A stretch of 64,000 nucleotides of DNA from Lineus longissimus (taxonomy: Eukaryota > Nemertea > Pilidiophora > Heteronemertea > Lineidae). A program made the translations under genes and the position numbers. How positions within the stretch are numbered: position 1 is the first letter of the stretch; each line of letters starts with the position of its first letter. Shown here piece by piece: positions 15,001-28,300 of the stretch. Where the stretch lies: contig NC_088311.1 of the NCBI RefSeq assembly GCF_910592395.1, positions 23,530,646 through 23,594,645 on the forward strand, read 5' to 3'. The notes beneath the pieces were generated by a model. It saw only the letters and a program-made list of their open reading frames with translations. It was not told where the DNA came from and searched no databases.

Positions 15001-18000
15001 TGCCTTTTCACTAAAATTAAATCTGTAGGTGGTGTACAACATCATCAGATTGCTTATGATGTCATCAGATGGCATACAATGTATAGCTTCGTGTAACTGC
15101 ATGCTTTGGTTCATAATATATCCAAGTTGCTATTAGATTGTGGCCACCACAACCTGGGTGTGTTTCCTGTTTTACTCTAGGCACACTGTTCATGAAAAAG
15201 CACACATTTTGCTTTGTCCAGTCATTTCATTTAGCTGATGATTTATCATTGGTAAGAGGTCTATTGGTATATAGTACAACTGTTACTTGTTCACCAGGTT
15301 AAGGATTTGGTGTGCAAGTGTACATGGCAAATTGTCCAACTTGTATCTTTCGTTTTATGGATCAAGAACATGGCAGTAGCATATTCTCCATGGTAACCAT
15401 CCCTCTTCGACAAAAATAAAAGTTAACAATCTGACACACATACTTTTTAATGGCATTTTCTTTGTTACCAGAGTTGCCAATCTTGTGTCTAAGATACACT
15501 TTTTCCGCATCAGGTTTGACATAAATTGCAATCATTTGTCAATTTTGCAAGGATATGGTTTCAAGTTGTGATTTCTGATTTCTGGCATATCAGTTTTCAT
15601 TTTAAAATGTCTTTAATCAGTTGGAAGAGGATGAATAATGTGAATACTGATTGAAATGTTAAGATAAAGAAATCAAATAATTCATTGATAAAATTAGTCA
15701 TCTATTAATATCTTAAAACTGCTTTCTTCTTACAGAATTTTATAATCTTTATTTTTTGTAACGGAGTGCCCATTGGAAGCTCCTTCGAGTTCCATGGTTC
15801 ATTAAAACTAGACTGGGCTGAATTCGGTGACAATCTTTCAACGCATTCAAGGATGAAGTTAAGATTGACTTAAAAGCACCAGAGCACAATTACCTGCACT
15901 CATGTTGGCCTTCTCAGAAGTTGTTTTTGCTAAACTTTCATACACACAGCAAAAAGCTGTAAACACCTTTGCAATCTTGTTTTCAGCCAATGATGATGTT
16001 CAAAAGTTGAATTTATAAACTGGCGGAATTATAAATTTTAAATTCTTTCAATGTTAAAGAACAGAAACACATGCTTTGACTGTAATGATCACTTGCCGTG
16101 TTCTATAGTATAACGTAGGAATTGGTTGTTTCACCAATTACCCTGATGGTGGAGCAGAAAAGTAGGCCTAAAGGCAACAGCCGAGGTTAAAATAAACATT
16201 AATATGGCAAAGTTGGTTCAGTTTGAAGAATCTATTACTTCTTGTGGCAAAAAAGATTGAACATCAAATAAGTCTTGAAGTCGATTGTCTGCTTTCTGCT
16301 TGTGGCAGACAGGTCAAGGATCCTTGTGTTGTATTAATTGATTAAGATTACATTATTCATCTTCTTCCAATATTCACCAATATTCTCAACTTACATGTAT
16401 CTGCACCGTGCACCCATTTTGATAACATTTGGTGTACAGTTAGTAGGACTAGGCTTTGATCAGATTTCATCTTCTTTCTATTCTTTTAATCTTTGCAATT
16501 TTCTTCAAGGTGTTTCAAATCTTTGTTGGTAGGATTATATGCACGTCCGTCTCTTGGTGCAAGAGTTGTATTGCAACATGGAGAATTTGGTCTGTTTGGC
16601 TACAGGTGATGACATTGTCATCAGTGCCCTCAGAGTCCCAGTGCACTTGCATGCACTGTAAGTGTACAATATAGACTGCCTGGAGTGATCAACCACAATT
16701 CTCAGCGTGGCAGTACAAGTATGGGTCAGTTGATATCATTGAAAAACTTTCTGGAAAGACACTTTATATTTTACTGCAAAAGTGGTTGTGCAAAATATTC
16801 TTGTGTGGCCTATCATGGTGCTGTGTTCTCAGTTGAAAAGATATCATTGAGCCTTTATAAGGTCGACATTCCGTTCAACAGCTGACTTGGTCCGATAGTA
16901 GAATCGTTTAACTTGGAAGTGGTTTGGTTACAAATAGTCTCAGTTAAAACATTTTCAAAATGACTATCTGGGACTTTTGCTGTAGTTTGCTCACATAGCC
17001 CTTTCCATTTTCAACACATTTATATCTTCTTGTACAAGAAGTCATTCTTCATTTTACACACCACGTTTCAACCATGCTTGGTCTGGCTTCCCCCAATGAC
17101 AAACCCAGCTTCCATTTTGCTCTGCTTCAAGCTTCTTTTTATTCTCTAGAGCTTGTATTGATATATAGATTTTGACTGATAACTTATATGAATAGTTGAA
17201 GTTTCGACTATACTCATTGGAAGAGACCACCCATTACAAAATTGGTGTTCACAAGAAAGCCAGCCATGTGCGAGTTTTTTTGGTAATCATCTAACAACAT
17301 ATAGTATACCATAGTTCCATCGATATTTCTGATGAGGCACAAATTCACCTTTATCAATCGATTTATCATAGCTATTTATAAACGTTCTTGTTCATTTTCT
17401 CTACAGGTTGATAACAGAACCGGGGAGCGCTCTGAAAGCTTTGTCCACGTTGGGCCGCGTAATGTACTCAAGGATCCGGTCAGGAATGAGGCGGTGAGTC
17501 TTGCAACATCTGTATCTTCAGGTCGCGGTTCTTCCTTTGATTTTCCTGCGACCGTAGGTCATACGTCGCCAACTCTAGGGTCTTTCTGCGACCTGATTGT
17601 TACACCATCATGATATGCCCCATAGCATGGTGTGACCTCACGGCATGCTGCCCATATTTAGGCACCGGTGTGGGTAATAAGTTAAGAGAGTCGTGGCTGC
17701 TGTTAGTCATTGCTTATAGGGTACGGCTACAGAATAATTTGTCACCAGATAATGTACATGCGTGCAGCACAACATCTCAATGCATACCTTCAAGTTTGAG
17801 CAACAAAACTCTACTGGAATCAAACATGCCTTATCCAGTTCTCAAAAGGGAGCCATTAGAACAGAAACGGAATCAAGTACAATGTTGATGCATACAGTGC
17901 AAGGTGATATTGGTAAAAACACAAACGTCAGATTGTTCCATTACCATTATTTCAACATCTACATGAAGCTTGCGGTGTCCTATTGCTCTCTTAACTGAAT

Positions 18001-21000
18001 ACCCACAGTTTTTATGGCTTCAATCTATCATAATTTTCACTCAATTATTAATAGAAATAAGCCAGTATGTCAAGACTAGTTATATATCATAGAAGTCAAA
18101 ATATGATAACACGATTATTTATTTGGTTGGAGATTTGCCTTACAAACGTAGCAATTGGTGTTGATTGAACCAATTGAATTTTTCTACATGTTGTGTATGC
18201 CATTGTTCAAAAGTAGTTTTGTCACTAACACTCGTGTTAACTTATTACATATGGTGGTTATAGTCTAAGGGCTCTTACTCAACCCCAAGACTTGACCCAA
18301 TTTGCCCAAATATTCTGGCTTCTTTCTCTCTTTCTTTGTGGAAAAGGTTTAATTATCTGCACAGAAACATATTGGAGACAATGAAATTGATCTTGGGCCA
18401 TTTATGGAAAATATCCTTTGAAATCTACGCAGATTGGGCTTTAAGTGCCGTGTTTACAAGTGATTTTAGCAGCTGTGACGGAGTTGTGACAACATGAGGA
18501 TTATTGTTGGTCACATGTCACCGCGACTAAACTTGCCTGTTAGCACTCTGCTAAAGTTATACAATTATCTTTCGAGGTTACGTTGTGAATTTAATTCAAA
18601 ATTGCTAATGGTCACTGATTTAGATAAGATAAGGTGGTTCACCTCAAAAAAGCTAAGTTTACTAACTTTAACTTATGAATAATTGCCTGGTACTAAGAAT
18701 TTTCTAAGATCTCTGAGGAGTTGTTGGATGCTTCTCATTCAGTTGCTTCACTAACACTATAGGGAGGTTAAAGTGTCCTTATCCAATATATCTCAGGTGT
18801 CTGTTGTTTTGGGCTGTGAAAATGTACCTTCTACATCCTGTTCCTTTAATGATAATAACCTCTTTTGTATCAGAAAGACACAACAAATCATCCTTATTGC
18901 CAAAATGTGTGGGGAGAGATTTCGTGGTGATTGATTTCCATTCATCTCAAATTGGTCAAAGAGCCAAACAGGGACAAAATCACAACTAGAATGCTGGGAT
19001 AAGATCACTTTAAGTAATACCCCATAATCCTGGAAAAGGAATGGGACTAGTAAACCTCCCTATTTGGCGCAAGCTCACAACCAAACAGCTCCTCAGAGGA
19101 CACCTAGTGGTCATCAGAAACGTTGTATATATCGCCCTCTCGTTCAAAATGTCATGAACGCTTACTTCTATTTTGACCAGTAAGAATTGAAGATGGATCA
19201 TTTTGTAAACGTCAGTTGTAAAGATAAAGTATCCTGACATGTTTAGGTTCCACATCCTCAAGAAACCTGTTTGATGGAGAAAACCTATTTTCTTCAAATA
19301 TGGAATGGAATGAGGCAAAGGAACCCGCAAATAAAAAATCTTGAACCTCCTTTTGCAGTGGTAGTTAAAAATTTGTATTTTGAAATAGAAAGTTTTGAGT
19401 ACTTACATTTTGCACATTGGGGTGAAAAATTGTTGAAAAAAGAACATGATTTTCCTGACATTTTGAATGAACTGGGCTCATCGAGTAGCTGTGCAATGTT
19501 TCATTTTTCTGTCGCGCAGTAGTCGTCGCTGCCTTCTGTGCTATAGCTGTGCAGTCTCTTATTCATGTTCGTCCACCAGGGAATGGCGGTGTAGTCTGAT
19601 TTGGCAGAAGGATTTGTGACGTCTTCTAAGTTTAATCTGATGATGTACATGCATCGCGATATACAGTAACACAATCAAAATTGTATTTACCTTTAACACT
19701 TTCAATGTGGAATTAATTTTGCCGAAGGAAACTACACCAGCGAGCCAAAAAACAAAGGAATTCGGCTGTTGATGCAGTTTTGCCACCAACACTAACACTG
19801 TGCAGGTTCTTGGTTGGTAATGATTTCCCAGCTACAGAGTTGGAAAGATTCAATTACACGTAATGAACTTCTTTGCCACGCCGATTGAAAGGACCAAGCA
19901 CATCGTTCAAATAGATCACAACTCCTTCCTTTCCTCAATGAGACTGCACCCATTTTTCGTAGTGTCCTGTTAGATGTTTGGTGCATTGGGTTTCTTTTGA
20001 TAATTAAAGGATATTAGCGATAGAATCGACATAGAAGGCCTTGACAACGAGCGCGGAGAAGACGACCTCACATCTAGCCGGGTAGGTAACTTGAGTGTTT
20101 CTGCTCGGGGCAAAAAGAGGCCAGGTTCCCCGAGAGAGTTCTGAACAGTATCGTTAATTCAGTGTGGGGAATAGGGAAATGGGGACTGAGTAGTTGTTCA
20201 AAACAAGTTGGTAACTAACTTGGTGTTTGCTTTAACACGACATCAAGTCTGATGGAATTGATTGAAGGAGATAAGGTCAAGATAAAGCCAGTCTTAGTGA
20301 CTTGACTCATTTGAATGGGCGGGCCCTGAGCCTTTAGGCCCTGCTTCCTAAGGTTGGGTTGAATGGCAACAGAACAAGGGGGCCATGGCTTTTAGGTCCT
20401 TGCTTCCCAAGGTTGGGTTGAATTGCAAGGGACCAAGTTCTATTAAGAAGATATAGGTGAATGAGAATAATATGCAAGGTAAATGTGTTTTGGTTGAGGG
20501 TAGTCTGGGTTCAAAGCACACTGATCCTTTTTATGAAATCAATGTGGTGGACAGGAAATAATAGAGGATCATTGTCACTTCCAAATTGGGAGAAGAAAAA
20601 ATCATTTCTACCTCACTTACAACTCCTTTCTTGCACAATCTACACCTCCCCTTCCCATCACAATTAAGCAGGTCACGGTCATACCGTCTTGCACCAACAC
20701 ACCTGTCACAATTATCCGCATTACTAAATTCCTTCATTCAAAACTTCTATTTCAAACTTTATTTGGGTAGGCCTACCAGCAGAGCAAATTGGCATGCTTT
20801 TGGGTCGAAAATGACCACCACCCTTTAGATGTTGTGCCCACCTACCTACCTATGTTTCCTAGGTTCCTAGGTTGTATCCAAGCTGAAACCAGTGATTCAA
20901 GGACATCCCTCTGTTTTGACTGAGAGGGCTGCCAGGTTAATTCTTTTCCAAAATGAGCAGGCTGTTATTGGCTTTGATGGTTCATGTTGCTTCGACATAG

Positions 21001-24000
21001 CACTCACATTCCAGACTGTGTGCATGGGTTTGTCTAACCAGGTCATTGTCATCTGTAATGGGGAGCCAAAGTTTATGGCCATTTGCTTTGGTGACCTTGA
21101 TGAAGGTCAGCTGCAATTAGGGAAATTGGCTTAAGGCTACAGGCACTGCCTCAACCCTAGCATGTTTATTCAGTGTGGGTCTCATCAAATATATTTGTAA
21201 ATACATGTGCTTTGGGGTCATTTGCTCTTGTTGACCTTGCTTCAAGGTCATTTGCCACCAGTTAACATTGCTCCAAGGCCGTTCAAGTCATAAAGACCTT
21301 GTCTCAAGGTCATTAGCATTGGCAAGCCTTCATGAAATGTCACTGCTGTGCCTGACTTCGCATAAGGTTGCTCTGAAGATTCTGTTCACTTTGGCATTAG
21401 GCCGTGTGGGATTTACCGTTGGTGTAAGGTCATCCTATAAAGGTCACCAGGTTCATGGTCAATCAGGATTATTTCACTGATGGATACTTTTCCTTGGTTT
21501 GGTTTAATCCTTTACTTTCCTTACGACCTCCAAAATATCAATGGGATTTTGAGATGCACCTAACTTAATGTTGACGTATTTGTCATTGTCTTTAGTTTAT
21601 AGCCTAGTTTGTTTACAACTGTATCACAATATATTTGCTTTCTTGATATCATAAGTTACCAGAACTTATTCTTGTGATAACTATGTATGATTTTAATGAA
21701 ATGGGGAACAGTGTTTCACACCAATGTCTGTTTTAGTTTTAAACAAGCCTTTAAACCATTGTCTTCCCCTGAAAAGCTTGCATTTCTTTGGTTACTAACA
21801 AGTTGAAAAAAAAGTTAAATTGGGATCAGTTATTTCTGTGTAAAGATCTTTGACATGATCTCAACAGAAAGCGACTATTATTACATCATCGCCATGGCTA
21901 CGACCTTTGACACCTGGTCTGACCGAAATCCCTCTATCTCGATTCCAGCCACCAACAGTCAAAACGGAGCGCGTGAAATATGATCCCAATCTTTCATCTG
22001 AAACGCGGTCCACAAACGTTGTGCCTATGGTCAAAACTGAAAAGCGTTATGTGAAATATGAAAAAGAGGGCATGGAAGATGACAATGATCTGGGCATGCT
22101 GGTTAGTGCTCAGTCGCACAGCTCAGGGAGTAAACTTATTGAGACGACAACGGTAAGAATACGGGGTCTTCCGATTCAAATAATTTCCACTTTGTCATCT
22201 CGCATAGGTTTCTTGGAAAGGCTCGTCTGAATTTGGTGAGAAATTTTTCTCAAAAAACTGGTCAACGTTGTTTTCGTACTGTAAATTCTCGTTGGTTTTT
22301 TCTGTTTGGTGATCATGCGCACAGTCTGGGCTCCACCCCTAACGTCATCACACTTCAAAGTCGGAAGAAATTTCTAGTTTTTCCCGAAAAACTGGTGAGG
22401 TTCTAAGTCGTTTTGTTATACCATCACGTTCCCACGTAGACCATGAAATATAGCTAAGCACTCTGTAGTGGTAAACCTAATCATGTAGCTTCGCTTTGCC
22501 CTGCTCTCTCAATGAATTTGTCTCGTCTTAACTGGAATAATGTCAATATTGTAGTGAAAACCTGTCATGTGATTTTGTGATGGGATGCTGTTCTGCCTCC
22601 TGAGTGCCTCCCACTGCTTCAGTGTAGTAGTGATATTTGATGTACATCGTGATGGGTGCTATTCTGCTTGATACTCAACCCCCCACTGCTTCAGTTTTTG
22701 GTAGTGGTTCTATGTGTATCTATGATGTAGTGACGTCTCCCATCCCCAGTGATGAATATCTCAATGGTAAACCGACTTGGGAATACTCCTGGTTATTCTC
22801 AAAACAAAAATGTAGTCTTGATTTTGAATATTTTCCACCAGCAGTATGTCAGTTTGACTGAGAGACTACAGTCGTCTTTAAATCTTTCAATAGTATGTAG
22901 AAAGAAAAGGCCTCATTTCTGAGCTATTGTCAGATTTAAAGATGAAAGAGTGAAAACACAGGTATTCAGTTTGAAAGCAAGGCTAGTATTTTCTGTTCTG
23001 AGAATATACAAATGGGCTTGATATTAATTCCCCAGACTAATTTTCCTTTCTATTTTTCCAGTACACAAAAGAAAAGGACGGCATTTTAGAAAAACGAACA
23101 GAAACCAAGGTCGTTGACAATGACCTTGATGAAGACCGGGTGAGAATTTCTATTCTCTGACTCAATATTTTTGCTGTGATATCGAAATGATCAATAAAAG
23201 AAAACAGAACGTTAATTTATGCCATTTTGTAAAGTCATCATGGACTATATGCCATTATATGTTCTGTACCATAATATCATCAGTGTTTGGCTGTATCATG
23301 CTTCAAGTCTGTGTCCAGTGAGCTTTTTGATCAGTAGCATGATGCTAGTCTGTGCCTATAGCTTCAGATGACTCTACATCTTATCACAATATTTCAAACT
23401 GTACATTACCGTATATTTAGCAGTGGCTATAGAGGTTGTGTAGATGACATCGTTAAAAACAGACACCATTTTGGATGTCAAATTTGCACCAATGAACCAT
23501 GTGGCATGCTTTGTTGTGGGCACAAGAATAGCAAAAGCAAAGAGATATCAGATGGGTCACGGTGACAAATTGATGTCCGAAATGGCTGCCTAAATGACGT
23601 CACTGCACAGCCTTGTAAGGTGGTTCATGGCCTTAAAACCAACAAATCCCAAGCAAGACTTTCTTTCATGTTTTCAAGGTAAGAAGCCTTTAAAGGCCTG
23701 GTCCGGTGGGCTTCCTGGTGGAAAAGGGATATAGAAAAACAGGATGAGCAAATGTCCCCTCCTCCCCGAGTATATCTGGAAAAAAACAAGAAGATTAGCC
23801 TTGAAAGTCGTTGACGGACTACGACTCCTACAAGATATTGAGAAAATGATTATTTCTTAACCATGTACTTCAATAACTGGAAGCACTGTTGCGGTTCAGT
23901 CAGTGCGTCTGGACGCATTTCGCCATGTCTGACGACGCAGTGATGTCACTTGGACGTCATTGGAGTGGCCATTGCATATATGTGACCCGCTCTACCAAAA

Positions 24001-24433
24001 CTAGGCGCTTGTCGCATCTGAACTTGACAGGTTGATACGGACTTGTTGTTCATTTCCCTATTGTAGACCTTTTGTGAAATCTATTACAAACTGATTTGGT
24101 CACATTTCACGAAAGGTCTACAATAGGGAAATGAACAACAAGTCCGTATCAACCTGTCAAGTTCAGATGCAAAAAGCGCCTGGTTTTGGTAGAGCGGGTC
24201 ACATATTGTGTCATGGACCACAAGGCTGTGAAATTTTTGCTGAACAGACTTGTAGCAGAGTGGTTGAAGTCTGTTTTCTTTTTATTTCATTCATAACTTT
24301 TTTGTGACGGTTTCAGGCATTGGCTGAGGCTATCCGGATAGCTGCTGGCCTAAACGAGGACTTGACAGTCGCCGATGAGACGATAGAAAGTATTGAGATA
24401 ACTACACAACAACAAGAAGAAAGTACTGCATAG
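2..24433 (+). CDS. EPB41: Protein 4.1 (band 4.1/coracle family), 3' part; 5' end outside the window
   Basis: Membrane-cytoskeleton adaptor of the 4.1 family, acting under the plasma membrane and at septate-type junctions. Thirteen coding exons are seen: 2-100 (begins upstream of the window), 2837-2989, 3559-3656, 4014-4180, 8641-8810, 9658-9693, 11710-11811, 14145-14174, 17407-17493, 20010-20081, 21868-22152, 23062-23139 and 24317-24433 (stop TAG). They sum to 1494 nt (497 aa plus stop) with every phase matching. The first three exons encode the end of FERM lobe F2 and lobe F3: [12 protein letters not shown], then [17 protein letters not shown] and [18 protein letters not shown]. The 4014 exon is the FERM-adjacent region (FRYSGRTQ-like, then [10 protein letters not shown] and a basic RKPSKRK). 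The last three exons match the C-terminal domain, ending near [20 protein letters not shown]. The middle exons are acidic or low-complexity and not recognised. No vertebrate-type spectrin-actin-binding segment was found among them. The paralogue cannot be assigned; the family call is firm. Confidence 0.93.
101..2836 (+). other. 4.1 intron after the first visible exon
   Basis: Non-coding apart from the candidate microexon at 1383. The donor is gta/gtaagt and the acceptor tttttcag. Scattered short ORFs have no family resemblance. No repeat or RNA gene was recognised. Confidence 0.7.
1383..1415 (+). other. Possible 33-nt alternative microexon of the 4.1 gene
   Basis: A tract ending in cttttcag precedes 33 bases encoding [12 protein letters not shown] gtaaaa donor follows. 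The exon is phase 0 at both ends, so it could be inserted between LHKCV and DSEKLE in FERM lobe F2 without breaking the frame. The constitutive 4.1 protein does not need it and no known family insert was recognised, so this is an inference from splice signals only. Confidence 0.25.
6501..6524 (+). other. Possible 24-nt alternative microexon of the 4.1 gene
   Basis: The acceptor ttacag and the donor gatg/gtaatc enclose 24 bases. The segment is phase 1 at both ends, the phase of the exons ending at 4180 and starting at 8641. It would insert HQSLDRD-like residues just after the FERM-adjacent region, where vertebrate 4.1 genes also use alternative exons. Seen: signals and phase. Inferred: use. 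Confidence 0.3.
7100..7171 (+). other. Possible alternative exon of the 4.1 gene (internal or terminal)
   Basis: A ccccag acceptor is followed by an open phase-1 reading frame encoding [20 protein letters not shown] and a few more residues. Using a weak donor (ttttg/gtttga) after 7171 it is 72 nt and phase 1 to phase 1, so it could be skipped or included. Read through, it stops at a TGA just past 7195, so it could instead be an alternative terminal exon. No polyadenylation signal was confirmed for the terminal version. Confidence 0.3.
8811..23061 (+). other. Introns of the variable middle of the 4.1 gene
   Basis: Introns here are 0.8-3.3 kb, between small exons at 9658, 11710, 14145, 17407, 20010 and 21868. 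Apart from those exons the sequence is AT-rich and non-coding. Notable pieces are an imperfect 58-bp direct duplication at about 20342-20428 and a cluster of aaggtca half-site-like motifs at about 21095-21440. Nothing else is supported. Confidence 0.6.
23982..24202. mobile_element. Palindromic MITE-like element, copy 1 (221 bp)
   Basis: It begins gtgacccgctctacc and ends with the reverse complement ggtagagcgggtcac. The arms are nearly perfect inverted repeats of about 100 bp around a short asymmetric centre. Four bases, atat, are duplicated on both sides (left of 23982 and right of 24202), which indicates insertion of a non-autonomous DNA transposon. It lies in the last coding intron of the 4.1 gene, about 110 bp before the final exon. 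It has no coding capacity. Confidence 0.8.
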
Positions 24434-25085
24434 AACTCCAAGGTTTGTGTGAATGCCTCGGTGGAGAACAGCAATGAGTCTGCTTCCCCCCATCAGCTAT
24501 TGTGACCAAGTTTCCTAATTTCATACATGGGTACAAGTGTAGTGCGGCTTTCATTATCTATGCATGAATACCACTAATAATTCATTCATAATTGTTGCCA
24601 CACTGCACTTGCATTCTGGACATATGATTCAAATATTTCCTTTAAGCTCCGGCAACCAGGTACACTTATCACAATGCTTGGGTTCTGGCTTGCATTGGTC
24701 AGAATTGTGCCAACATTTCAGGTTATTTGTATGCTGTGTGCATGGTGTACATACTCATTGGAAACTTGTGAAATTTGAAATTAAAGCATGTCAGTTTTTA
24801 TCAAAAGAGGTGCTTTTAACAAGTTAAATACACTGTTAGATTTTTATCATGAGTTCCGTTTCATTTTGCAATTCTGCATTTGGCCACTGCCGAAAGAGAT
24901 CTTTTCTGTTGCTTTTCATTAACATTCATTCATCATCCGAAACTTTAGAGTCTTATCTAAGTCCATGTCTGTTTCATCCGGTGTTGCGATTCGGTGTTGT
25001 ATTGGCTGCTAACTGTTACTGCCACCTTTTGGCAGTAAAGTTCCTCATTGGAATAGTAATACCCTGCCTGTGAATGACTACATTT

Positions 25086-25306
25086 GTGACCCGCTCTACC
25101 AAAACTAGGCGCTTGTCGCATCTGAACTTGACAGGTTGATACGGACTTGTTGTTCATTTCCCTATTGTAGACCTTTTGTGAAATGTGACCAAATCAGTTT
25201 GTAATAGATTTCACAAAAGGTTTACAATAGGGAAATGAACAACAAGTCCGTATCAACCTGTCGAGTTCAGATGCGACAAGCGCCTGGTTTTGGTAGAGCG
25301 AGTCAC
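25086..25306. mobile_element. Palindromic MITE-like element, copy 2 (221 bp), opposite orientation
   Basis: Same length and arms as the copy at 23982, flanked by the duplicated tetranucleotide attt. The 23-bp asymmetric centre is the exact reverse complement of that in the other copy, so the two elements are inserted in opposite orientation. One end has gagtcac instead of gggtcac. It lies in the 3' non-coding part of the 4.1 gene. Confidence 0.8.
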
Positions 25307-28300
25307 ATTTGGTTTTATTGACAAGTGACGTAACCTGTTCATTTATATTTATATTTAACTTTTCTCTTTTTCAGACCAGAATGCATTGAGTATTACTGAG
25401 ACTGTTAAAAGGTGTCACCGGTAGCAGGGATGAGACACAGCTAAGAAATTGGGATTTGTATTTTATTTGTAGATGTACACTTTTTACATAAGTAATATAA
25501 TGGCTTTTGTGATAAAAGTCTGAACGCTTTTAAAACAAAAGAAAAATTAGACATTTTTTACTTTCACATAAGAGGCTTGCTGATCCATGCATTTACTTAT
25601 TTTATGTGCAAATACTGTTTAAGGAGTTCGACAAATGGAAAAACGGATAAAACTATGGAAGAACGGTGTGAATCCGATTCTTAGCCGAAGGTGGAGAGAA
25701 TAATGCAGTATGAGTATGTGCTTAACCTTCACCGATGTGTACTCTTAACTTAGTGCCAGATACCGACCTTGTGCGGTCAGCTTTGTACGGTCAGATTTCA
25801 ATTGTCACTAATTGTATGCATTCATTCATGTATATGTGATAGGTTGCCATAGTGACGACGCCATGTCAGATTGCAATGTAGGACTCGTAGGCTTTTGTAG
25901 GGATATATAGTCATAGGCCTTCTGAATGTAGATTTTGTATCCCACTATTGTGGCCTGTAGGACTCACACGCAGAAATTTTTATCACATACAACGTGGATG
26001 TTTTCAATCATCATTGTCATCAATTGTCATAAAATCCAAGCTCTTCTTATCCAAATAGTGTCATGGATACGATGAATACTGGTTCCAGCTTCCAGAACAT
26101 TGGTGTTCGTCGTCATATTCACTCACAGAACAAACTTCGATGAAAATCTCATTTGGTAAAAAAATTAAGAATTGTGCGTTTTTCATCCTGGTCAGTGGGG
26201 CTTCTTGTTCTCAGAATTGGCTCCATTAAGCCATTTTTGTCAAGATACACTTTGGCAGACGAGAGCTAAAACAGATATCTCACAATTCTAGATATATGAA
26301 ACCAAGTTTTGCCAAACACACTTTGTGAATTTTATGTGATAGAAATTTTTGCTCAGAATTGTAGATATTCTTATCACCCTGGTGTCACATCAAGTAGGCT
26401 ATGAATGTCAATTGGATTGTATAAATAATGTCTGTTTTAATCCTATATATAAATATATTATATATACACCCTCACCTATATGTACAAACTGCAACTTCGT
26501 AACAAAAGCAAGTCATCACGTGACCACGAAGTTTGATTAGTGTATTTTGTAACAAGAAAATTGTGTCTCACTTGGAATAATTCCAATCAATTTGTACAAA
26601 GTTCATCTGATTTTTAGCTACCCCCAATTGATCCATATGTCCACAAGTATTTTTTGTACAGTTTTCGTCTTAGTAGTTAGTAGATTCATGTTTGTTGCGC
26701 TGCGCACCTTCATTTTTAATAAGGCATTTCTGCTGCTGTTTTGCTTTGGGAAATTCATATTCGTTTAAATGTTCAAGAAAATAAAGTGATCTATTTTGGC
26801 ATTTGTATGATTTTTATTGGGCGAACTCTAAAGCGGTGGCGTATTATAAGTTCGGGTTCTGTGGTATGTAAGATTGGGGCTGTTCCTCTTTTGAAAATGT
26901 TTTGTTTACAAAAAGCATCAACTTGGGTAACCATCCAATTAAGGAGATTTTGTAATAAAATGAAATTACTGACAGAGTTGGTGATCTGGATTGATGCTTT
27001 TTGTGACAAAATAATTCTATGAAAACATTTAAAATAAATTCAAGAAAGATTCTGCGGATTAGTCCTGTTGTGTGGCAGATCAACCGAAAATCGTTTCAAA
27101 ACCATTTTACCAAAACCTATTGTAGGGAAATTGTCAATGGAAACTTGTTCTTCTACAGTTTCTGATCAGTTTCAGCTACATGTACCAGCTGGCGATTCAG
27201 ACATTTGTCAGAATCTTTTAAAAATCATGTGTCAGATCTTCTCTTTCCTTGATTTTGACACTGAAAATTATGAAACGGTCCCGGGGAGAGGAGTTGACTC
27301 ACTGTACCGACTACTGTTGATTGTGTAACTATCACATCATGAGAGATGTTGTTATTTGTACATTGTTGATAGATGTGTCATCTAAATCTGTGAGATTAAA
27401 CATGTTCAACATTTAGTGACTGAGACAGCGTTAGCCTGAACCTAATAGAGAAAAAAAATTGCGAAATATATGACTTTTTCGTTCCATCAAATCATGCAGT
27501 TTGGTGTAATTGACCGACAAGATGGACGTTTGATGGCTAGTCTTCTCTCAGTTCACGAAGTTTTGATCATGGTTGAAGCAGCCATTATCATCATGAATTG
27601 CGTTGCAGTGTTTTATGGTCATTTTTCATCTTTTTAAGTAGATTTCGTTCGACTCTCAAAAACTCAATACTTGCCGATTGGCTGGTGTTGGCTTCGTAAG
27701 CATCTACTTGTCTTTCTTTACAATGTTTACCAATTAAGGGCACTTTATGCCTCATCTGTTGGCTCGCCTTGCGAATAGAATGCTTGCCAAGCCTTCATCC
27801 TCGATCGATTGAGTTTTTCTGGGAAGTTCCTTAGCTGTGACCGTGTATGTTTTTGTCAGAACTGACAAGTATTGAACAGCATCCCTCCATTGTTACATTT
27901 CATCTGTGGCTGCCATAACGTCATGTCATGAAATCTTTTAAAATACTGTGACGAATTCTTTTTGCAGTAGCACTAGGATGATCATGTTTAAATTTTGATT
28001 CTAAAGTTTTTGAGCAAAAATTGTTGACATAAAACATTGTTGTCGCCCTTGTGAGGAATTGACGCCCATTTTCTTTTTTAAAAATTCGTAGGATTGCTTA
28101 ACTGTAGTCAATATTCATGTTACATATGCCTAAAGTGAACATTGCTATGTTATTCATTATCTCTTTATAGTCCTGCAGATCAAGTACTGTAGACCCCCTT
28201 CATTTTTTGGGAATTAACAAAATCTTTAAAATAGTGTTTTTTTTCTATGGTAACAAAAAATAAAAGCTTTGCAGTATAAGCAGATGTACTATTGTGGCTT

